This document shows, piece by piece, positions 52,787-61,100 of a stretch of 64,000 nt of DNA. The stretch lies in NCBI GenBank assembly GCA_003611805.1, contig RAYM01000027.1, positions 41,197-105,196 of the forward strand, in the 5' to 3' direction. The notes beneath the pieces are model-generated. The model saw only the letters and a program-made list of their open reading frames with translations. It ran no database searches and was not told the origin of the DNA. The number at the start of each line of letters is the position of its first letter. Within the stretch, counting starts at the first letter, position 1. A program made the translations under genes and the position numbers. Source of the DNA: a bacterium 1xD42-87. GTDB taxonomy: Bacteria; Bacillota; Clostridia; Lachnospirales; Lachnospiraceae.

Positions 52787-53881
52787 TCATTCCACAAGCG
52801 CGAGAAACCGCTCCGCGCACGCCACATTGGAAAGCTGCTCTCTGTAGGCGAGACAATTCGCCACATACCTGCCGTTTTCCGAAATAATCTTCTCCAGCGC
52901 TTCCGCCGTCCAGCCATCCTCCACGATCCCGAGCTCCTCCCGTCTGATATAAGCGGCATTGTAGGGCACGGAAGTCGTCACTACCGGGGTTCCCAACGCG
53001 ATGCTCTCCACGATGGATACCATATTGTTATCCTTTTGGGTAGAGACCAGAAGCGCCCTGGACGACGCGACGAGAGGCAGCAGTTTTTCGTGGGAAAGCT
53101 TTCCGTGAAACGTCACCTTTTCCTCCAGCCCCAGCCTGCACACAAGCTGTCTGAGGGACATTTCCTCCTCCCCTTCCCCGATAATATGCAGTGCGTATGT
53201 CCCATACCCCGACTTCACAAAATCTCTGAAAGCCTCTATGGTATGCGAAATCTGTTTACGGGGAATCAGTTGTGAAACCACCGCAAAGCAGTCTTCCCTC
53301 TCTCCGCTTTCGGGAACCGGAAACTTTTCCAGGTCCACACCGTGGTCGATCGGCTCCACCTCCACCTTGGGCATAAACTGCCGGATAAAAGCCCCAGCCT
53401 CCTCTGACCGTGGGACAACCCGCGCGCGTCGCATCAGAAACCCTGCCACGAACCGATACCAAAACTTCGCGGGAATCTGATGCAGCATATGGTTGTAAGC
53501 CGCCAGTTCATGCCAGATGACCGTTTTCTCCGGCGCCACCCTTGCCGCCGTAAAGGACCATGTGGCGAAAACTTCACTAGTGACAATGATGTCATATTCT
53601 TTATGGTTTCTTAAAAACCGTCGAATGCCCGGCATATAAGGAAAACAGCGGGGCATAAACAGTCTGCGGCAGACCGTATGAAACCAGAGTATCGGGAAAT
53701 CATACTTCTCCCCGCGGACCGGTCTGTAATCCTCTGCGGCAATCAGCGTCACTTCATGCCCGGCGCGCAAAAATCCCAGACACATTGTATAAATCATAGT
53801 GTCTTTAATGGAATCCACCCGGGGAATACGGTTCGTCTCCGCCGTATATAAGATAGGATTAATCACCAGCACCTTACTCAT
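52787..53881 (-). CDS. Family 4-type glycosyltransferase
   Basis: 364 residues from the ATG at 53881, which follows GGAGG and overlaps the stop of the upstream GT4 (ATGA). GT-B fold: N-terminal VLVINPILYTAETNRIPRV; C-terminal donor-site SLVSTQ-like and ESIALGTPVVTTSVPY, with the E-x7-E type pattern. Cytoplasmic, with no membrane segment. Paired with the GT4 upstream, it probably adds successive sugars to the lipid-linked repeat unit. Confidence 0.88.
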   Translation of the reverse strand: MSKVLVINPILYTAETNRIPRVDSIKDTMIYTMCLGFLRAGHEVTLIAAEDYRPVRGEKYDFPILWFHTVCRRLFMPRCFPYMPGIRRFLRNHKEYDIIVTSEVFATWSFTAARVAPEKTVIWHELAAYNHMLHQIPAKFWYRFVAGFLMRRARVVPRSEEAGAFIRQFMPKVEVEPIDHGVDLEKFPVPESGEREDCFAVVSQLIPRKQISHTIEAFRDFVKSGYGTYALHIIGEGEEEMSLRQLVCRLGLEEKVTFHGKLSHEKLLPLVASSRALLVSTQKDNNMVSIVESIALGTPVVTTSVPYNAAYIRREELGIVEDGWTAEALEKIISENGRYVANCLAYREQLSNVACAERFLALVE

Positions 53882-54942
53882 CGCTGCCTCCATTCCGAAG
53901 CCGCCAATGCGAGAAATTTGTCGGCGATCTTTGCGGTCGTCAGCTCTCCTCTCAGTTTTACCGCCTCTCTGCCAAGACTTTCGCCGAAAGCCGGCTCGTC
54001 GGCAAGCCGCTCCATGGCGCGCGCAAGCGCCTCCTCGTCCCCCACCGGCACAAGCAGCCCGTTCACGCCATCCCGGATATACATGCGGGAACCGCCGATC
54101 GGACAGTCCGTCGCAATCACGGGCAGCCCCAGCGCCATCGCCTCCAGCATGGAGTTGGAAATCCCCTCATAGTCCGAGGAAAGCACATACATGGCAGCCG
54201 TCCTGATATCGGCGAGGACATGCGAGGAAAAACCCCTGAACATTACGCGCCGCCTCATTCCAAGTTCTTCCGCCATCGCCCGGAGTTCCGTCTCCAGTTC
54301 CCCCTGTCCATAAAGTTCCAGTATATAATCTCCGCGGCTCTTCGCAAAAGAGGCGAAAGCGCGCAGCAGCATCTTATGATTTTTCTGTGCGCTCAGCCTG
54401 CCGACCGCAACGATGCGTTTCTCCCTCTCCCCGGTATATGGTTCTTCCTGCGGTTCCAGAGGGTTGGAAATCACCACACTCTTTTTGCGGATTCCCGCCG
54501 GAAAGCTTTTTGCCGCATCCGCAGTCTGGCAGACTACCACCTGCGCCCGGCGGTAACACAGGTCGCGAATCCTTCTGTGATCGTACCGGGTGGGGTCATT
54601 GCGCTCGGAAACAAGAAAGAAATGCTTCTGTCCAAATGCCGCCACAGCGGAAAACACCGCGCCCATGGCGCTGAACGCCCATATCTGGCAGTTTTTATTC
54701 TCCCGGTAAAACTGCCGCATCCTGCGCAGTCTCCAAAGTCTTGCCGAAAGACTGCCGCCGGAGGGACCGCCCACGCTCACGACCTCAATCCGCGAATCCA
54801 GCGGATACGCCCTCTCGCAGCCCGCAAAGAGGAGGACCGCCACCGGTATGCCCCGTCCGCTGTATTCATTTGCCAGAAGCGCCACAACCCGTTCCGTGCC
54901 GCCGCCCGGCATATCGGGTATGACAAATACAATCTTTTTCAT
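53878..54942 (-). CDS. Family 4 glycosyltransferase
   Basis: 354 residues. IVFVIPDMPGGGTERVVALLANEY is the typical GT4 N-terminus; VAVGRLSAQKNHKMLLRAF and YEGISNSMLEAMALGLPVIATDCPIGG form the donor-binding half. GATGGAGGAACCGAA lies before the start. It is the first gene of a two-gene unit with the next GT4 and is divergent from the GT2 at 55039. Confidence 0.92.
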   Translation of the reverse strand: MKKIVFVIPDMPGGGTERVVALLANEYSGRGIPVAVLLFAGCERAYPLDSRIEVVSVGGPSGGSLSARLWRLRRMRQFYRENKNCQIWAFSAMGAVFSAVAAFGQKHFFLVSERNDPTRYDHRRIRDLCYRRAQVVVCQTADAAKSFPAGIRKKSVVISNPLEPQEEPYTGEREKRIVAVGRLSAQKNHKMLLRAFASFAKSRGDYILELYGQGELETELRAMAEELGMRRRVMFRGFSSHVLADIRTAAMYVLSSDYEGISNSMLEAMALGLPVIATDCPIGGSRMYIRDGVNGLLVPVGDEEALARAMERLADEPAFGESLGREAVKLRGELTTAKIADKFLALAASEWRQR

Positions 54943-54969
54943 TTCGGTTCCTCCATCGTAAACACAGAT

Positions 54970-54998
54970 TTTACGATATGGTATTTACATGATATAAT
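54970..54998 (+). promoter_or_regulatory. Promoter for the GT2 gene at 55039
   Basis: TTTACG (54970-54975), 17-nt spacer, TATAAT (54993-54998) preceded by TGA (extended -10). The start codon is 41 nt downstream. Confidence 0.7.
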
Positions 54999-55038
54999 CA
55001 TCGCAGAAGCAAACATCTTTATTCCAAAGGAGCCGCCT

Positions 55039-56052
55039 ATGTCAACCAAGCCTTTTTTAAGCGTTATTGTCCCCGTATATAATGTAAAACCCTATCTCGC
55101 GGAATGTCTGGACAGCATTCTCGCCCAAACCTTCACGGACTTTGAGGTTCTTCTCATAGACGACGGCTCCACAGACGGCTCGTCCGCCCTCTGCGACGAG
55201 TATGCCGGCACGGATTCGCGCATCCGCTGTTTCCACAAAGAAAACGGCGGTCATATGTCAGCCAGACAGGAAGGTTTCCGAAACGCGTCCGGCACATATA
55301 TCGCTTTTGTGGACAGCGACGACTGGATCCATCCCGCCATGTACGAGCGTATGTGCGCCGCTGCAGAGGAGTCCGGCGCAGACATGGTGTGCTGTAATTA
55401 TACTGCCGTCACCCCCGAAAAACAGATCGAACGGCGTGACGTCTGCAGACCCGGATTCTACAACCGCAGCGAACTGGAAGCACAGGTCTATCCCACGATG
55501 CTTTTTTCAGGCGCTTTTTTTCATTTTGGCGTTTCTCCCAGCCTCTGCAACAAGCTGTTTCGCCGAACGCTTCTGGAAAAACACCTTTTCCATGTTCCCC
55601 GGATCATTAAACTGGGGGAGGATGGGTTGGCAGTTTATCCCTGCCTTCTGGACGCATCCTCCGCTTATGTTCTCCCGGAATCCTTCTATTATTATCGGAG
55701 CAGCAGCGGTTCCCTCACCCACACGATGGACCGCGGGCGGCTTGCGGAAAACCGTCTGCTCTTCGATACTTACGGAAAGCTGATCGACCTCTCCGTGCAC
55801 CCCTGTATGGAAAAGCAGCTTCTGTCTTATTATGCCTACCAGTGTCTCCTGACCTTCCCGCCCGTGTTCCGCGCCATACAGGGCGAGAGCGGCATCAAAA
55901 AAGCCTTCCGGGAGGAATGCTTTTATCCGCCTGTCAAAAGAGCCTTCCGCACCGTCAGAATAAGTGATGTCCCGGGGCTGCACAACAAAGCGTATGTCCT
56001 CTGCATCCGGCACGGGCTTTACGGACTATTCCGCTTTTTTCTGGCTCACTGA
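55039..56052 (+). CDS. Family 2 glycosyltransferase
   Basis: 337 residues from the ATG at 55039, with AAAGGAG at good spacing. The same frame is open for 273 codons further upstream (over the divergent GT4 gene), but that part has no ribosome site and starts before the promoter. FLSVIVPVYNVKPYLAECLDSILAQ, LIDDGSTDGSS and FVDSDDWIHP mark the GT-A fold. No membrane segment; soluble. It is monocistronic and converges with the 56100 gene. Confidence 0.9.
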   Translation: MSTKPFLSVIVPVYNVKPYLAECLDSILAQTFTDFEVLLIDDGSTDGSSALCDEYAGTDSRIRCFHKENGGHMSARQEGFRNASGTYIAFVDSDDWIHPAMYERMCAAAEESGADMVCCNYTAVTPEKQIERRDVCRPGFYNRSELEAQVYPTMLFSGAFFHFGVSPSLCNKLFRRTLLEKHLFHVPRIIKLGEDGLAVYPCLLDASSAYVLPESFYYYRSSSGSLTHTMDRGRLAENRLLFDTYGKLIDLSVHPCMEKQLLSYYAYQCLLTFPPVFRAIQGESGIKKAFREECFYPPVKRAFRTVRISDVPGLHNKAYVLCIRHGLYGLFRFFLAH

Positions 56053-56099
56053 CTGCCTGCCGCGCCCGCCCACATACCGCCGTTTCCCAAAAGTTCCGT

Positions 56100-57998
56100 T
56101 CAGTACGGTTTCTCCCAGCTCCCCGTCTGATAGAACTGCGCGCTCGCGTCGATTCCCTGCCGGTCGTCATCCAGCGCAAGCGTCCGATGAAAAAGGTTTG
56201 TCCGCGTAAACGCAAGGACAAGCAGACAGAATACGAAAATCGCTGCCGCCGCGAATACCCTGCCCGGTTTTTCCCGCCAGCCTGTCGGCAGAAGCAGTTT
56301 CCGAGCCTCTCCCACGCCTCCGCTTTCGCCCCTGCGCAGTCTGACCCATATCCTTTCCAAAAACGACACCCACTCCGCCATCCCGCACACCGCATAGGGG
56401 ATCAGCAGTACAAAGTAGGGTATCGTATAGGAGGCGCTGGACTCCCAGAACAGATGAAAAAGATATCCGCCCAGAAAGACCACCGCTCCCATCAGTTCAT
56501 AGAGGTTTCCCTTTCTCCACCGCAGCAGGAGATAGAGCAGCATCCCAAGCAGAATGCATGTCTGCATGTAATTGAGCGCAATCGAAAGCCGCACGCTGCC
56601 CCTGCCGTAAATCGAACTGATCAGCCATTCCGGCACCTGCGTCCCCGACTTCCTGCCACGGGTACGGTCCAGACAGATAAAGGTGGGATCGTTCCACTGA
56701 AACGCCGTCTTTCGCGCCAGAAACGGAATCCCTTTACCCACAGGGTCTTTCAGCATCCCTGTCAGAATTTTCTGCAGTTCTTCCATGGACGCCTGCGCAG
56801 TCAGTTCCTGGTCATAATGGTTTTCGGTAAATACATTGCTGATATAGCCATTGTAGCCTCCCGGACCAAGCGGCGCCTCCTGCATCCCCATAACGACCCA
56901 GGAAAGCATCACCTCTCCCTCCGAAAGTTCCTGACCCGCGATCCGCTCCACGGCGGCATTGGAAACCTCCGTGCAGCATGCGACGCCCAATCCCATGCAC
57001 ACAATAAAAAGGAGGGAAGCCGCGCCTTCCTTCCACCGTCTTTCATCTGAAAAAAAGAACAGCGAAATGGCGTCATAGACAAGAAAACAGGCAATGGCGA
57101 TCAGATAAATCAGGCAGTTCATCTTTATGACCGTGGCAAGCCCCATGCACAGAGATGCCGCCGCCACATAGCGCAGACGCCTCAGAGCCATATACCGCTG
57201 TGCGAAATAGACCGCCCCTAGGGACAACGCCATGCCCGGTAGAATGCCATAAAGATATGTCACATAAAAGGCAAGCGGCACCCAGAGCAAAAACACCAGA
57301 TACACTGCGGTCTGTAATCCCATTCTCCTCTTTTCAAATCCCTCCGTGCTCTCTCCGGCAGCCACCCCGAAAAGCCCGGAAAGTTTCACAAGCAGACCGT
57401 AAATCACCGCCAGAAAAACCACATTTACAAGCTGGATTCCCACAAAGTTTCCCTCTCCGAAAAGGAAACTCAGCAAGTATAAAAACAGGACGATTCCCGA
57501 CTGGAACGGATAGCAGAACAGATAAGCCTCCTCATCAAAGGAAGAGAAATCACCCTGCCGCCACTGCATGGCAGTCTCATAGACCTTCGCTGGGTCGGAA
57601 CCCGGATAAAACTGTGTCATGCCTACATAGGAAACGGCAAGAACCACGGTCAGAAAAGTCAGTCCCCAGAATATCCTATTGCCCCGTGCCGCCTGTTCTT
57701 TCTCACCGCGCATACTCGGATGGTCATTTTTTTTCATTCCAAAAACATTCCACAGTTTTCGTCCCGCGAGCAGCGCCGCCGTCAAAAGAAAAAATACCAT
57801 GAGATGGCGCAGCGGGCTGTCGGTTATATTCAACGTTCGTTCCTGCTCGCTTCCGTCTTCCCGAATCAGTCTGCCGACAAAACTGGTGCTGAAAATACTG
57901 TGCAGGAACAGGAGAAACACCGCTCCCGCCAGCAGCAGCCGGATCATGCCGTTGACAATTCGGTAAAATACATGGTCTTGTTTCGTCTCATTTATCAT
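56100..57998 (-). CDS. Polytopic membrane protein, GT39/PMT-like, function unknown
   Basis: 632 residues from the ATG at 57998. The frame is open to 58055, but a perfect TGC-TATAAT -10 lies at 58033-58038, inside that extension, so the transcript would start at about 58026. About twelve helices, with the early acidic loop FYPGSDPAKVYETAMQW after helix 2, typical for GT-C (protein-O-mannosyltransferase-like) enzymes using polyprenyl-phosphate sugars. A soluble loop near residues 360-430 (ELSEGEVMLSWVVMG) separates two halves. Function unknown. Confidence 0.75.
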   Translation of the reverse strand: MINETKQDHVFYRIVNGMIRLLLAGAVFLLFLHSIFSTSFVGRLIREDGSEQERTLNITDSPLRHLMVFFLLTAALLAGRKLWNVFGMKKNDHPSMRGEKEQAARGNRIFWGLTFLTVVLAVSYVGMTQFYPGSDPAKVYETAMQWRQGDFSSFDEEAYLFCYPFQSGIVLFLYLLSFLFGEGNFVGIQLVNVVFLAVIYGLLVKLSGLFGVAAGESTEGFEKRRMGLQTAVYLVFLLWVPLAFYVTYLYGILPGMALSLGAVYFAQRYMALRRLRYVAAASLCMGLATVIKMNCLIYLIAIACFLVYDAISLFFFSDERRWKEGAASLLFIVCMGLGVACCTEVSNAAVERIAGQELSEGEVMLSWVVMGMQEAPLGPGGYNGYISNVFTENHYDQELTAQASMEELQKILTGMLKDPVGKGIPFLARKTAFQWNDPTFICLDRTRGRKSGTQVPEWLISSIYGRGSVRLSIALNYMQTCILLGMLLYLLLRWRKGNLYELMGAVVFLGGYLFHLFWESSASYTIPYFVLLIPYAVCGMAEWVSFLERIWVRLRRGESGGVGEARKLLLPTGWREKPGRVFAAAAIFVFCLLVLAFTRTNLFHRTLALDDDRQGIDASAQFYQTGSWEKPY

Positions 57999-58032
57999 CT
58001 TCGCGTCTTGTCCCTCTTTTCCATCTTTTTCT

Positions 58033-58038
58033 ATTATA
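58033..58038 (-). promoter_or_regulatory. Extended -10 for the 56100 membrane protein gene
   Basis: TATAAT on the minus strand preceded by TTTTGC, so TGC-TATAAT. The -35 candidate is GTGTAA at a 17-nt spacer, weak. It decides the start of the gene (see the CDS). Confidence 0.6.
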
Positions 58039-58104
58039 GCAAAATCTTCCTTCATTTACACGCGAAACTTTACCCGCTTTTTACGCCACGATGACAGCCG
58101 CATT

Positions 58105-58140
58105 TCAAAGATAAAGACAGCGCCCAAATCAGGCGCTGTC
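58105..58140 (-). terminator. Rho-independent terminator after the BspA-like surface protein
   Basis: On the minus strand: GACAGCGCC, loop of seven, GGCGCTGTC (arms at 58132-58140 and 58116-58124), followed by TTTATCTTT. It begins 32 nt after the stop codon. Confidence 0.9.
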
Positions 58141-58171
58141 TCTGTCTCTACTGTTTTACTTCGTTACCATA

Positions 58172-61100
58172 TTAGTTTACTTTTATCTTCATACTGAAGG
58201 ACGATGCGGTTTCCGGCGTTTTTTCTCCCTGCCCTTCGTATGTCACATACATCTTCACTGCGTTGGTAGAACCACCCGGATACTCAACGCCTTCCTTCAG
58301 GTGCACCGTCACCTTCATGGATCCGTCCGCTTGCTGTTCCTGTTTCAGCTCAAAGCTTTCCTTTGCCTTATCATCCTTTGCGCCAAAAGCAACCGACTTA
58401 ATCTTTCCTACAGAGCCCGCCTGAGGCGTAACCACAAAGGAGGCATTGTAATTTTTCGTGGAAAGATACGTGTTTATCATGGTCTTATCTGTTGTCACCC
58501 TGGGAAGTGTCTGCATGGCTCTGATATTAATAGCATCTGTCACAACGCCATTATTGTAATTGGGTTTCCCGCTATATCCTTCCACCTTCGCCCATATGGT
58601 TACTGAATAATTCTTATTGTATTCAATCTTCCCATCCGGCTTGGGTGTGACAATAAATCTACCTGCGTCTTTGCCCGCCGTAATCATGCTGATATTAAAA
58701 TATGCACTTTCCTGCTTCAGATTTCTGCCGTCGTATATTTTAACCTCCTCGATCTGCCCTTTGAGGTTCACCAGGGTCGGTGTATACACGATGCCATTCT
58801 TGTCTGTTTTTTCGGCACTCCATCTGTCCACAAGGTTGATTCTTCCCCGCGCTGCTACCCTCAGTTTGATATCGCCGTTATCATATACCTTTACATTGAA
58901 GGTTACCGGTTTCGCCTCTAACAGCGTCGCCGCTCCCTCCTTCCTATATTTCGGCGTCATCGTAAACCGATAGGTAGTCGCCTGCAGGTTTTTCGTGTCA
59001 AGGGAAACCGCCAGCGTATTCTCGGTCGCGCCTTCTTTTACGCGGAACACAAAATCTTTCGCAGCATCTTCCTTTCCTCTGGTTGTGCACACAATCTTTG
59101 TATTCTCTTCCCCGGCTCCCACAGGAAGCAGGCTGTAGCCTTCCGGCTTTCCACTCACCGTGAACGGTATTTCCGACACTTCACGATCCGCCCCTGTCGG
59201 ATCCTCATCAATGCTTGTAACCGCACTGAACGCCGCCTTATTTAACTGTAAAGCACCTCTGCCAAGCCTGACTGTCGGCTGGTTATCCACCACACTGACG
59301 GTCAGGGTAACGTCCCTCAGCGTATCTGTGTAATTTGTCTCCGGCGTGCACTTAAAGCTGTAATTTCCTCTCTTGACCGTCTCGCCAGCCTTGATCTTCG
59401 CCGTCCCCACGCCGTTTTCATATTTCACTTCCAGCTTGCTGATCTCACCTTCGTTCGCCCTAGTGACGACCGGGTCGAATGTCTGCGTATCCTCAATCTT
59501 CAGCCCTTTCTGGTTGCCGCTCAGAGTAAACTTCGTCTCCGTCTCGGGACACCGCAAATTCAGCGCCACGCTTCTCTGGTCGATCTTCACAGTCGGCTTT
59601 AACAGGCTGACCCTCACTTGGAAATTAAATACGAGCGTTCTCGGCTGTCCCTTATTATCGAGATCCCAATCGTCATTTCGCAGCGTCAGCTGAATCCTCC
59701 CATTATCCGGCACAAATGAGAGCGGAATCGTACCGTCTGCCGCAATCGTTATATCACCGTCTACTCCCACAATCTTATCCGAACTTGCGGTAACATGATC
59801 TTTATCTCCGAGTTTTACCTGTTCCTTCGTCTTGGATTTTCTGTCATAGAGAACCAGTGTCTCGTTCTGCTCGTCAATATCCCGGCAGTAGGTAGCCGTC
59901 GTCTCTGTCAGCGCATAAGTCGGCGCCAGGGTACAGGTAGGCATGGTCACCCTCATCCTCTTAGCCGCACTGTCTTCATATCCATCATAGTAGATGACCA
60001 GATTTCCGGTTATCGCAGGCTGGTTCCTGCTCGTATACCGAAGATTTCCTTCTGTCCGTTTGATAACTACGATACCCGATGCAAAATCACTCCGCGCATC
60101 ATCAATTTCAAAATTCTCCGTAAACAGCCGGTCATCCTCTTTTGTGGACAACGCCTCCAGCTTCACATACCTGATCCCGACATCGCCAAGACGGGTAACC
60201 TTCGTGGTTACGACCGGCGCTTCACCGTCCGCCGTATTCCGCCCGTCCTTATAGAACAGATTAAATTTCGTCCGCCCGGTATTAAAACTGATCGCCGGGG
60301 CAGGTGTCGAGTTCCTGACGGTAATCGTGAGCGGAAGCCAGTTATCCGCATTCTCCGTCTCGTTCACGCTGACCTGCACTTTGTATGTGCCATTCCTGAG
60401 AGTGGACACGTCGGGTCTGATATAAAATTTTTTGCAGCTATTGCTGCCATTTTCGCCGTTCTGCTCAACCGCCACCGCCGAAAACGGAGTGGATGCCTCG
60501 GCGTTCTGACCACGAAGCTTAATCGTCGCGTCACTAATGTCCATTCCGCCGATTGAGAGAAGTTCGATGATCCCGCCATTTGTCTGAAGCGGATTCACCG
60601 TCACGGTGGAGGACGACAGTTTATAGCCTTCCTGATATACCCGGACCACAAACTTCTGAACAACCTTTGCCTTCTCGGCACCCGCGGCATTGGTCGCCGT
60701 CACGGTGATGGTAGCCTCACCCTCACATTTCTTCTTAACCGTCACCACATTGGTTGGATTTTTCGCCTCGGTCGTTTTGCTCGACACCGTCACGATCTTC
60801 GTATCGCTGGACGTCCACGTCAGCTGCTTGCCAATCGCATCCTCTCCATCATAAACATTCGCGCGCAAAGTAAACTTATAATCAGTATCTTTTACAACAT
60901 TCTTCTTAATAGAGCCGGTCTTGATCCCGTTTTCCCGCTCCTCCACTTTCATCTGCGACTCTTTGTAATCAGACGGTTTCAAAATAATGCTTTTTGCCTC
61001 CGCCGCCCGCACTCTGACGGTTCTCAGGAAGACAATCTTCCTGCCGTCTCCGCCGACGACCTCCACCTTGATCTCCGCGCTTGCCGTCTGCGCGTTTCCC

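Noticed and set aside
54220..55038. Upstream extension of the GT2 open frame
   Set aside because: It lies antisense to the GT4 gene, before the GT2 promoter at 54970-54998, and lacks a ribosome site; the true start is 55039.
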